From Exiguobacterium alkaliphilum 12/1 (lineage in GTDB: Bacteria > Bacillota > Bacilli > Exiguobacteriales > Exiguobacteriaceae), in NCBI RefSeq assembly GCF_000714435.1, contig NZ_JJMW01000019.1, positions 248,001 through 312,000 of the forward strand: DNA of 64,000 nt, in the 5' to 3' direction. A program made the position numbers and the translations under genes. This document shows positions 18,097-25,790 of the stretch, piece by piece. The notes below the pieces were generated by a model. It saw nothing but the letters and a program-made list of their open reading frames with translations. It had not been told where the DNA came from and searched no databases. Every line of letters starts with the position of its first letter. The first letter of the stretch is position 1.

Positions 18097-18154
18097 AATC
18101 TATATATAGATGATTGGTTCGCTGTTTACAGCGAATGGATTCAATATATAGTGA
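18097..18154 (+). promoter_or_regulatory. Pair of NrdR boxes flanking a perfect hairpin upstream of nrdD
   Basis: The cores CTATATATAG (18100-18109) and CAATATATAG (18142-18151) both fit the NrdR-box core CwAtATaTwG. Their spacing is 42 bases, about four helical turns, on the same face. Between them lies TTCGCTG-TTTA-CAGCGAA (18118-18135), a perfect inverted repeat. NrdR represses ribonucleotide reductase genes in response to dATP/ATP. Confidence 0.65.
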
Positions 18155-18165
18155 GGTGTTGCAAA

Positions 18166-20016
18166 GTGAATTTAATTCGATTGTATGAAGATGTCTGTGT
18201 CCTCCCTGACCAGGATTTGGTCCAAGAAAACGCGAACGTGGACGGCAAGTCGCCGCTCGGGAAGCTGGCTCGCTTGTCCTCGGAAGTGTCAAAAGAACTC
18301 GCGACGACGTACTTGTTGTCCGAACGCTCGCGACGTGCGGTCGCCGATAATTTTTTATACATTCACGATGCAGACTATTACGTGACGGGCTCAACGACGT
18401 GTTGCCAAATTCCGCTCGGTGACTTGCTAATGAACGGCTTTCACACCGGACATGGGACGATTCGGCCCCCGAAAGACATCCGGTCGGCGATGGCACTCGC
18501 CTCGATTATCCTTCAGGCGAACCAGAACATGCAGCACGGAGGACAGGCGTTCCCAATGTTTGACGTTGATTTAGCTCCCTATGTGGAGAAGACGTATGAA
18601 CGTCACCTCGAACGACTCCGTCATCTCCCGGTCGAGTTGACGGACACCGAGATGCGTACGATTGCGGAAGAAGAGACGATTACGGCGACGTATCAAGCGT
18701 GCGAGGCGTTCATCCACAACGCCAACTCGATGCATTCCCGTGGCGGTGGGCAAGTTCCGTTCGTTTCCATTAACTATGGGACGGATACGTCACGATGGGG
18801 CCGAATTTTTATTCGGGAACTGTTACGCGCGACCGAACGCGGTCTCGGGAATGGCGAGACACCGATCTTCCCGATTCAAATTTTTAAAGTAAAAGAAGGC
18901 GTCAACTTCCATGAGGGAGACCCAAACATCGACTTGTTCAAACTCGCTTGTCGAGTGACAGGGAAGCGGCTGTTCCCGAACTTTTCCTTCATCGACGCCC
19001 CGTTCAACGCGCAATACAATGACGGTACGCCGGAGTCCGAGGTCGCCTATATGGGTTGCCGGACACGCGTGATGGGCAATCGGCACGGCGCTGAGACGTC
19101 GATTGGACGGGGAAACTTGTCATTTTCGACACTGAACTTGGTAAAGATGGCCCTCGTTTCATCTGACATCAAAGCGTTCTATCGTATGCTCAACGACTAT
19201 TTCGACATCGCAATCGAGCAATTACGCGACCGGTTCGAATACCAGTGCAAACGCCGAGCCGATGAATTCCGTTTCCTTTACGCACAACATGTTTGGCGTG
19301 GCGGCGAGACGCTCGCTCCGGATGACGAGGTCCGCGACGTATTGAAGCAAGGTACACTCTCGGTCGGTTTTATCGGGCTGGCCGAGACGTTACAGGTTCT
19401 ATTGGGGTCGACCCATGCCGAGTCGCGAGAAGCTGAACGACTTGGCCTAGAGATCGTGACGCATCTAGCCGAGCGGGTGAAAGAAGCGGCCGACCGATAT
19501 GATCTAAACTTCTCGCTCCTTGCGACCCCGGCGGAAGGGTTGTCCGGCAAGTTCGTCGTGAAAGATCAGGAAGCGTTCGGGATGATTGAAGGCGTGACCG
19601 ACCGCGCGTTCTACACGAACTCGTTCCACGTGCCAGTCTATAAAGATGTCTCGATTCGTGAAAAAATTAGAATTGAGGCGCCTTACCATGCCCTTTGTGA
19701 CGCTGGCCATATCACGTATGTCGAAGTCGATGGTTCCCTTGCCCATAATTCGGAAGCCGTCGAGGCAATCGTTAGACTGATGCGTAAACATGACATTGGC
19801 TATGGGTCGATCAATCACCCGGTCGATCGTTGTGGGAATTGCGGACTTGAAGGCATCATTGATGAAGCATGCCCGACTTGCGGGGAGTCCGAGCAAATTG
19901 AGCGTATTCGCCGTATCACAGGATATTTGGTCGGCACAATGGATCGATGGAACTCGGCAAAACGGGAAGAAGAACGAGCGAGGGTGAAACATGATGCGCG
20001 TCCTATCCGTCATTGA
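18166..20016 (+). CDS. nrdD: Anaerobic (class III) ribonucleoside-triphosphate reductase
   Basis: A 616-residue glycyl-radical enzyme that reduces NTPs to dNTPs without oxygen, using formate as electron donor. The radical glycine is Gly586 in RRITGYLVGTM; the C-terminal zinc site is CGNCG...CPTCG. The protein starts almost directly with the catalytic barrel (RLYEDVCVLPDQDL), so the ATP-cone allosteric domain of about 90 residues found in many NrdD proteins is absent. GTG 18166 has GAGGTG seven bases upstream. nrdG overlaps its end by 26 bases. Confidence 0.96.
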   Translation: MNLIRLYEDVCVLPDQDLVQENANVDGKSPLGKLARLSSEVSKELATTYLLSERSRRAVADNFLYIHDADYYVTGSTTCCQIPLGDLLMNGFHTGHGTIRPPKDIRSAMALASIILQANQNMQHGGQAFPMFDVDLAPYVEKTYERHLERLRHLPVELTDTEMRTIAEEETITATYQACEAFIHNANSMHSRGGGQVPFVSINYGTDTSRWGRIFIRELLRATERGLGNGETPIFPIQIFKVKEGVNFHEGDPNIDLFKLACRVTGKRLFPNFSFIDAPFNAQYNDGTPESEVAYMGCRTRVMGNRHGAETSIGRGNLSFSTLNLVKMALVSSDIKAFYRMLNDYFDIAIEQLRDRFEYQCKRRADEFRFLYAQHVWRGGETLAPDDEVRDVLKQGTLSVGFIGLAETLQVLLGSTHAESREAERLGLEIVTHLAERVKEAADRYDLNFSLLATPAEGLSGKFVVKDQEAFGMIEGVTDRAFYTNSFHVPVYKDVSIREKIRIEAPYHALCDAGHITYVEVDGSLAHNSEAVEAIVRLMRKHDIGYGSINHPVDRCGNCGLEGIIDEACPTCGESEQIERIRRITGYLVGTMDRWNSAKREEERARVKHDARPIRH

Positions 20017-20449
20017 AGATTCGGTCGTCGACGGGCCGGGAATCCGTACCGTCGTCTTTACAGCGGGCTGCCCGCATCACTGCCGAGGCTGTCACAACCC
20101 GGAGTCATGGAATCCAGCCGGCGGGGAAGAGGTGTCAGTTGAGACACTTCTAGAACAGATCCAAGTGTCTGGGTGGGACGGGGTTACCGTTTCAGGCGGT
20201 GAACCGTTTATGCAACCGAAAGAGTTGGCGGCTCTCGTTCGGGGCTGCAAGCGATTGGCAAAAAACGTTTGGGTTTATACCGGGTATACGCTTGAGTTAC
20301 TTGAACAGATGAATGACGAACACGTGACGGACGTGCTCAATCAAGCCGACGTGCTCGTCGACGGGAAATTCATCGAGTCCCTAAAGGACAGGTCGCTCCG
20401 ATTCCGGGGTTCGCGCAATCAGCGCATCATTTTTTTGAACAAAGTGTGA
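19991..20449 (+). CDS. nrdG: Anaerobic RNR-activating radical SAM protein
   Basis: A 152-residue radical SAM activase that abstracts a hydrogen from the NrdD glycine. The 4Fe-4S cysteines are Cys27, Cys31 and Cys34 in the CPHHCRGC pattern; VTVSGGEPFMQP is the SAM-binding GGE motif. ATG 19991 lies inside the nrdD end, giving a translationally coupled pair in the usual nrdDG order. Confidence 0.96.
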   Translation: MMRVLSVIEDSVVDGPGIRTVVFTAGCPHHCRGCHNPESWNPAGGEEVSVETLLEQIQVSGWDGVTVSGGEPFMQPKELAALVRGCKRLAKNVWVYTGYTLELLEQMNDEHVTDVLNQADVLVDGKFIESLKDRSLRFRGSRNQRIIFLNKV

Positions 20450-20475
20450 TCGGGGCGAATCGCCTCGATTTTTTG
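20449..20475 (+). terminator. nrdDG terminator
   Basis: ATCGGGGCGA and TCGCCTCGAT form a near-perfect stem overlapping the nrdG stop, with a six-T tail. Confidence 0.8.
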
Positions 20476-20502
20476 TATACTCATAAAAAAGGGGGAATTT
20501 AC

Positions 20503-21321
20503 ATGAAATGGTGTACATATGAACGTGACGGGGAAGTAGCGATTGGGATCGTCGAAGGGACGAACGTGTATGACGTCAGTAATCAATTACATACGAACGC
20601 ATTGTTAGAAGTCATCGCCCGTGAGTTCGAGCCAGACGTCGACCTAGACGTCGCACCGCGCTATCCGCTCGAATCGGTCAAACTGCTCGCACCGTACCGT
20701 CCGCTCAAAAACGTCATCTGTATCGGAAAGAATTACGAAGAACACGTGAAAGAGATGGACACGGCAGGGGCCGGGAAGCTCGTCATCTTCACGAAGGCGC
20801 CGACATCGGTCGTCGGTCCAGACGCGGTCGTCGAACGACATCCGGAGCTGACCGACCAGCTCGATTATGAAGGGGAGCTTGCCGTCATTATCGGCAAGTC
20901 GGGCCGCGATATCGAACACGTCGAGGAACACATCTTCGGCTACACGGTCTTAAACGACATTACGGCGCGAGACGTGCAAAAACAACACGTCCAATTCTTC
21001 CGCGGCAAGTCGTTTGATACGTTCTGTCCGATTGGCCCTTACGTCGTCACACCGGACGAGCTCTCATTCCCGCTCACGATCGAGACGACCGTAAACGGGG
21101 AACTTCGACAAGCCGGCACGACCGCCGACATGATTCGGCCGATTGAAGAATTGATTCGGACGCTGTCAAAAGGAATGACGCTCGAAGCCGGGGACATCAT
21201 CGCGACCGGAACGCCTGCTGGTGTCGGCCATGGGATGAAACCACCTGTCTATTTACAGACAGGCGACACGGTCGAGGTATCCATCTCGGGGATTGGTTCG
21301 CTACGAAATATCATCGTCTAA
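20503..21321 (+). CDS. Fumarylacetoacetate hydrolase family protein
   Basis: A 272-residue protein with an N-terminal small domain and the FAH fold: CIGKNYEEHVKEM, LDYEGELAVIIGKSGRDI (metal-binding Glu-x-Glu), GYTVLNDITARDVQ, FDTFCPIGPY and ATGTPAGVG. Members hydrolyse or decarboxylate beta-dicarbonyl acids, for example oxaloacetate decarboxylase or acylpyruvase. Nothing nearby indicates a catabolic pathway, so a housekeeping acylpyruvase or oxaloacetate decarboxylase role is possible. ATG 20503 follows AGGGGGAA; the frame is open further upstream but overlaps the nrdG terminator. Confidence 0.85.
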   Translation: MKWCTYERDGEVAIGIVEGTNVYDVSNQLHTNALLEVIAREFEPDVDLDVAPRYPLESVKLLAPYRPLKNVICIGKNYEEHVKEMDTAGAGKLVIFTKAPTSVVGPDAVVERHPELTDQLDYEGELAVIIGKSGRDIEHVEEHIFGYTVLNDITARDVQKQHVQFFRGKSFDTFCPIGPYVVTPDELSFPLTIETTVNGELRQAGTTADMIRPIEELIRTLSKGMTLEAGDIIATGTPAGVGHGMKPPVYLQTGDTVEVSISGIGSLRNIIV

Positions 21322-21441
21322 CATATTGACGCAAATTGTGAAGAATCTTGTAAACGCTCCGTCAATTCTCGATGAGCGGATTGGTTCCGATTATAATCAA
21401 CATAGAGATTAGAGGAAACATCATTGAGGAGATGAATCAAT

Positions 21442-22695
21442 ATGGAACGAAATGATCACACACCTGAAGATAAACGACGCGACGAATGGCTCGACACGGA
21501 AATCGGGTCATCGACACGTTCGCCCGAACCACCGCGAGTGGAACGGCCGGCGAGACCGTCCTTCCTCGGACGGATGTTCCCGGGATTTGTCGGAGGGGTC
21601 ATCGGGGCGCTCGTGACCGGGGCGGTCGCGTTCCCGTTTCTCGACCAACCGGTGTCGAACGTGAACGATACGGCCGTCACCTCGGAAGGGACACCGCTTC
21701 AGACGTCCTCGAACGTCGGGGACACGTCGGTGACGGATGCCGTCGCTGCCGCGCAACCGGCCGTCGTGACCGTGAACAATTTCGCGACGCAAGGTTTCTC
21801 GAGCCAGTCGGTCGAGGCCGGTGTCGGCTCTGGGGTCATCTATAAAAAAGAAGGCGACGCTGCATATATCGTCACGAACCATCACGTCGTCAACGGGGCT
21901 GACCGATTGACGGTCACGTTTAACGATGGGAAGACGGCGGATGCGACGCTCATGGGCAGCGATGCGACGTATGACTTGGCCGTCTTGAAAGTCGATGCGG
22001 CCGACGTGCCAGCCGTCATCAATATCGGTAAGTCCGGCGAGTTGAAGCCAGGACAGACCGTCATCGCCATCGGCAACCCACTCGGTCAGTTCGAAAACTC
22101 GGTGACGCGTGGTGTCGTCTCGTCGACGTCCCGACTTGTACCGGTCGACACGGATGAGAACGGACAAGCCGATTTCAACGCCGAGGTCATTCAGACCGAT
22201 GCGGCCATCAACCCTGGTAACTCAGGCGGCGCCCTCATCAATGAGGCGGGTCAATTGATTGGCATCAACTCGATGAAAATCGCGACAGATGCCGTGGAAG
22301 GGGTCGGCTTCTCGATTCCAATCGATATCGCCTTGCCGCTCATCAACCAAATCGAGCAGACGGGCGAGGTGAACCATCCGTCGCTCGGGGTCTCGCTCCG
22401 CGACGTGTCGGAGTTTCCGCCTGGATACTTGACCGAACAGATCAACTTACCGGAATCGGTGACGAACGGGACGATTATCATCGATGTGCAGGCGAACAGT
22501 TCAGCAGCACGAGCCGGACTTCAAGCCCGTGACGTCATCGTCAAAATCAACGACCAGGACGTCTCGTCGTTCATCGACCTCCGGAGCGAACTCGTTCGCG
22601 ATACGGACGGGACGGTGTCAATCGAGTACATTCGTGACGGTCAGACCGAGACGGTGGACGTCGAGATTCAAAATGCGAACGGTTCAGCACTCTAA
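21442..22695 (+). CDS. htrA: HtrA-like membrane-anchored serine protease with PDZ domain
   Basis: A 417-residue surface quality-control protease. A hydrophilic cytoplasmic tail of about 45 residues precedes one membrane helix (about 47-66). The trypsin-like domain has the triad His148 (TNHHVV), Asp178 (TYDLAVLKV) and Ser261 (NPGNSGGAL); a PDZ domain fills the last 100 residues. It acts on misfolded proteins outside the membrane. A TATAAT sits at 21392-21397, and ATTGACG (21325) and CGTCAAT (21360) form an inverted repeat upstream. No CssRS-like two-component genes are adjacent. Confidence 0.94.
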   Translation: MERNDHTPEDKRRDEWLDTEIGSSTRSPEPPRVERPARPSFLGRMFPGFVGGVIGALVTGAVAFPFLDQPVSNVNDTAVTSEGTPLQTSSNVGDTSVTDAVAAAQPAVVTVNNFATQGFSSQSVEAGVGSGVIYKKEGDAAYIVTNHHVVNGADRLTVTFNDGKTADATLMGSDATYDLAVLKVDAADVPAVINIGKSGELKPGQTVIAIGNPLGQFENSVTRGVVSSTSRLVPVDTDENGQADFNAEVIQTDAAINPGNSGGALINEAGQLIGINSMKIATDAVEGVGFSIPIDIALPLINQIEQTGEVNHPSLGVSLRDVSEFPPGYLTEQINLPESVTNGTIIIDVQANSSAARAGLQARDVIVKINDQDVSSFIDLRSELVRDTDGTVSIEYIRDGQTETVDVEIQNANGSAL

Positions 22696-22722
22696 AAGGT
22701 GGGCATCTTGCCCGCCTTTTTT
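22695..22722 (+). terminator. htrA terminator
   Basis: AAAAGGTGGGCA pairs with TGCCCGCCTTTT around TCT and runs into TTTT. Confidence 0.88.
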
Positions 22723-22751
22723 GATATGCTTAGAAAAAAGGAGGGATTCAT

Positions 22752-23096
22752 TTGCTTCGTATCTTCTATGGCATATTATTTTTAGGCGCCGGCGTCATGC
22801 ATTTCGTCAACGAGCGTGCCTTCATGTCCATCATCCCGAAGGCTTGGCCGTTCAAACGGTTCATGGTCCAAGTGAGCGGCGTGATCGAGATTGTGTACGG
22901 GACGTTGCTGCTGCTGAATCGGGGCACACGGTTCGTCAAGCGGACGGGACCGGCCTTCTTGCTCGCCGTCTTCCCGGCGAACATCAACATGGCGCTGAAA
23001 CCGTCGCGAATCGGCGGAAAGACGATCCCGAACTGGGTAACGTGGCTCCGTTTACCGCTGCAATGGGTGCTCATTAAAGGAATTAAAAAAATTTAG
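22752..23096 (+). CDS. DoxX-like small membrane protein
   Basis: A 114-residue protein with about four hydrophobic helices. LGAGVMHFVNERAFMSIIPKAWPFKR and VSGVIEIVYGTLLL, then LLAVFPANINMALKP, are typical of the DoxX/DUF family of quinone-related membrane proteins. No function is assigned. TTG 22752 is chosen because GGAGG lies eight bases upstream. M20 follows after 21 bases and could be cotranscribed. Confidence 0.75.
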   Translation: MLRIFYGILFLGAGVMHFVNERAFMSIIPKAWPFKRFMVQVSGVIEIVYGTLLLLNRGTRFVKRTGPAFLLAVFPANINMALKPSRIGGKTIPNWVTWLRLPLQWVLIKGIKKI

Positions 23097-23117
23097 TACA
23101 TACGGAGGGGGAAAGTC

Positions 23118-24215
23118 ATGGCTACGAACGTATTGACGTGGTTCGACCACTTTCACACGCATCCGGAAGTGAGCTGGAAAGAAGTCGAGACGACGAAGAC
23201 GATTGCAACGATCTTGACCTCGCTCGGCGTATCGCACGAGACGTTCGATGACGTCACGGGCGTGTTGGCAGAGATTGGGGACGGCGAAGACGTCATCGCC
23301 GTCCGGGCCGATATCGATGCGTTATGGCAACAAGTCGATGGGACGTTTCAGGCAAACCATTCGTGTGGTCACGACGCGAACATGAGCATGGTGCTCGGCG
23401 CGCTCGATCTTTTGAAAGATGAGCCGTTACAAAAACGGGTCCGCTTTATCTTCCAACCGGCAGAAGAGCAAGGCAACGGTTCGCTCGCGATGATTGAGAA
23501 AGGCGCCTTGATCGATGTGACGGAACTATACGGGATCCATCTGCGTCCAATCGAGGAGCTCGCGCTCGGTCAGTTCGCGGCGACGATTCAACACGGGGCC
23601 GCCATCTTTTTAAGAGGCAAGGTCATCGGCGACGATGCGCACGGGGCACGTCCGCACCAAGGACAAAACGCGCTCGACGTCATGTTCACGATTCATCAAC
23701 AGTTGAAAAACATCTATCTGTCGCCGTTCGAACCTCATTCTGTGAAGTTGACCGGGGTGCAGGCCGGCAGCGACAACGTGAACATCATCCCTGGGAACGC
23801 CACGTTCTCGATTGACGTACGGGCCCAATCGAACGAGGAATTGCTCGCCTTGCGTGACCGGGTCGAGACAATGCTGCATCAGATTGAATCGCTTCACGGG
23901 GTGACGCTCGAGTGGGAGTGGCAAGACTTCACACCTGGAGCCGTCGTCGGCAAACGCTCGAGCCGGCATGCGACGGATGCGATCACGAGTCGGTACGGAA
24001 AAGAGGCGCTCGTCGAACGGATCGTGACGTCAGGGAGTGATGATTTTCATTTTTATACGGTGAAAAAACCGGAACTCGACGCAACGATGATTGGCATCGG
24101 CGCCAACTTGACGCCGGGGTTGCATCATCCGCACATGACGTTCGATCGGTCGGTTCTACAGGAAGGGGCAGTCTTGTTAGCGGATACGTTGCGCCGGGCT
24201 GCCACGGAAAAATGA
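23118..24215 (+). CDS. M20-family amidohydrolase (AmhX-like)
   Basis: A 365-residue metal-dependent deacylase of the M20D group. RADIDALW, NHSCGHDANMSMVLGA and QPAEEQGNG hold the metal site and the catalytic Glu; the dimerisation domain (about residues 180-280) contains DDAHGARPHQGQNALDV and NIIPGNATFSIDVRA. Such enzymes release carboxylates from N-acyl amino acids, including N-succinyl or N-acetyl forms. The HD-x-H pattern of the family reads HDAN here. Nearby racemase and GNAT genes suggest an N-acyl amino acid as substrate. It has its own terminator. Confidence 0.85.
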   Translation: MATNVLTWFDHFHTHPEVSWKEVETTKTIATILTSLGVSHETFDDVTGVLAEIGDGEDVIAVRADIDALWQQVDGTFQANHSCGHDANMSMVLGALDLLKDEPLQKRVRFIFQPAEEQGNGSLAMIEKGALIDVTELYGIHLRPIEELALGQFAATIQHGAAIFLRGKVIGDDAHGARPHQGQNALDVMFTIHQQLKNIYLSPFEPHSVKLTGVQAGSDNVNIIPGNATFSIDVRAQSNEELLALRDRVETMLHQIESLHGVTLEWEWQDFTPGAVVGKRSSRHATDAITSRYGKEALVERIVTSGSDDFHFYTVKKPELDATMIGIGANLTPGLHHPHMTFDRSVLQEGAVLLADTLRRAATEK

Positions 24216-24244
24216 GACGGAAGCGAATCGCTTTCGTCTTTTTG
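24216..24244 (+). terminator. Terminator of the amidohydrolase gene
   Basis: GACGGAAGCGA and TCGCTTTCGTC form a stem with almost no loop, followed by TTTTT. Confidence 0.75.
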
Positions 24245-24261
24245 TTATTGCCAACGTCTAA

Positions 24262-24275
24262 TGTAAGCGTTATCA
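24262..24275 (+). promoter_or_regulatory. Perfect cre site at the nhaC promoter
   Basis: TGTAAGCGTTATCA fits all 14 positions of TGWAANCGNTNWCA. Its last six bases, TTATCA, could serve as -35 for the -10 TATAAC at 24294-24299 (18-base spacer), so bound CcpA would block transcription. Confidence 0.7.
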
Positions 24276-24283
24276 TAATCCTA

Positions 24284-24322
24284 TTAGCGACAATATAACG
24301 ACAATTCTGAATTATTCGCTAA
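24284..24322 (+). promoter_or_regulatory. Operator A of the NhaC/racemase cluster
   Basis: CGACAATATAACGACAA (24288-24304) is a direct repeat of CGACAA with 11-base period. It matches 15 of 17 bases of a site in front of the racemase gene. It is framed by a 7-bp inverted repeat, TTAGCGA (24284-24290) and TCGCTAA (24316-24322), and covers the -10. Confidence 0.55.
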
Positions 24323-24337
24323 CGGGGAGGAAATTTG

Positions 24338-25762
24338 ATGGAACAGGGGAACAAGCAAGAAATGAAACTCGGATGGGCGCTCTTGCCGCTACTTGTCATG
24401 ATCGGGGTCATGCTCGTGGCGATTGTATTGCTCGAGCAAGGACCACATATCCCGCTCATCATCGGGACGGCGGTGGCATCGATGGTCGCCTACAAGCATG
24501 GCTTTAAGTGGAAAGAGATTGAAGAGATGATGTACAAAGGGATCCGGCTCGCCTTGCCGGCGGTCGTCATCATCATTCTCGTCGGTTTGACGATTGGGGC
24601 ATGGATTGGGGGTGGCATCGTCGCGACGATGATTTATTACGGCTTGACGATTATCTCGCCGGCTTATTTTCTCGTCACAATCTGTTTGATTTGTGCGGTC
24701 GTCGCATTATCAATTGGAAGCTCATGGTCGACGATGGGGACGATTGGTGTCGCTGGCATGGGGATTGGACTCAGCATGGGGATTCCGGCAGCGATGGTCG
24801 CGGGGGCGGTCATTTCCGGTGCCTATTTCGGGGATAAAATGTCACCGCTGTCGGATACGACGAACTTGGCTGCCGGCTTGACGCATACAAACTTGTTCGA
24901 ACACATCCGTCATATGCTCTATACGACGGTTCCGGGCCTGTTCATCGCGCTCGGTGTCTACTTTTGGCTCGGCAGACGGTTTAGCGAGTCGGGGACCGAT
25001 TCATCAGACATCACTCAGACGCTCGCGATCTTGCAAGACAGCTTCTTCATTTCACCATGGCTCTTGTTGATCCCGCTCGCGGTCATTGTACTCGTTGCGA
25101 AAAAAGTGCCGGCGATTCCGGCCCTCGTCGTCGGGATCGCGCTCGGGTTTCTCGCTCAATATGTCATTCAAGGCGGGACGCTCGCGGACAGTGTCGGGGC
25201 GTTGCAGAGCGGATACGTCATCAATACGGGGAACGAACTCGTCGACAACTTGTTCAGTCGAGGCGGGTTAGACGCGATGATGTATACCGTGTCGATGACG
25301 ATTGTCGCGATGACGTTCGGCGGAATCTTGGAATATTCGGGTATGCTCCAGTCGATTATGAATCAAATCGTGAAGCTTGCGAAGACGGCCGGTTCGATGA
25401 TTGCGTCGACGATTTTGGCAGGGTTCGCGACGAATGCCACATGTTCCGAGCAATACATATCGATTGTCGTACCGGCTCGCATGTTCGCCGGTGCTTATGA
25501 GAAGATGGGGCTTCAATCGAAGAACTTGTCGCGTGCGCTCGAGGACGGGGGGACGCTCACGTCCGTCTTTATCCCATGGAACACATGTGGCGTGTTCATC
25601 CTCGGAACGCTCGGCGTCGGGGCGTTCGAATACGCGCCATACGCTGTGTTGAACTTCATCGTCCCAGTCATCTCGGTCATCTATGCGTTTACTGGCTTCA
25701 CAATCGCGAAGCTCCATGTGTTACAGACTGTCCCACCGGATGATCAGCGACAAGCGCAATAA
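24338..25762 (+). CDS. NhaC-family Na+/H+ antiporter-like transporter
   Basis: A 474-residue membrane protein with about 11-12 helices. The NhaC hallmark KMSPLSDTTNLAAGLT follows a Gly/Ser-rich helix pair (SIGSSWSTMGTIG, GAVISGAYFGD), and a second conserved region has GFATNATCSEQYISIVVPARMF. NhaC proteins exchange sodium for protons, and some relatives exchange organic acids or amino acids. Between a deacylase and an amino-acid racemase it may move the substrate of this pathway. ATG 24338 has GGGGAGG eight bases upstream; TTG 24335 is an alternative. Confidence 0.88.
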   Translation: MEQGNKQEMKLGWALLPLLVMIGVMLVAIVLLEQGPHIPLIIGTAVASMVAYKHGFKWKEIEEMMYKGIRLALPAVVIIILVGLTIGAWIGGGIVATMIYYGLTIISPAYFLVTICLICAVVALSIGSSWSTMGTIGVAGMGIGLSMGIPAAMVAGAVISGAYFGDKMSPLSDTTNLAAGLTHTNLFEHIRHMLYTTVPGLFIALGVYFWLGRRFSESGTDSSDITQTLAILQDSFFISPWLLLIPLAVIVLVAKKVPAIPALVVGIALGFLAQYVIQGGTLADSVGALQSGYVINTGNELVDNLFSRGGLDAMMYTVSMTIVAMTFGGILEYSGMLQSIMNQIVKLAKTAGSMIASTILAGFATNATCSEQYISIVVPARMFAGAYEKMGLQSKNLSRALEDGGTLTSVFIPWNTCGVFILGTLGVGAFEYAPYAVLNFIVPVISVIYAFTGFTIAKLHVLQTVPPDDQRQAQ

Positions 25763-25765
25763 ACA

Positions 25766-25790
25766 AGGACGCGTCGTCTGACGCGTCCTT
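25766..25790. terminator. Bidirectional terminator, nhaC / regulator
   Basis: AAGGACGCGTC and GACGCGTCCTT form a perfect 11-bp stem with a short loop between convergent stops. Confidence 0.85.

Noticed and set aside
25057-25500. 147-codon open frame inside the nhaC gene
   Set aside because: Arg-rich shadow in another frame of a clear membrane protein gene, with no RBS.
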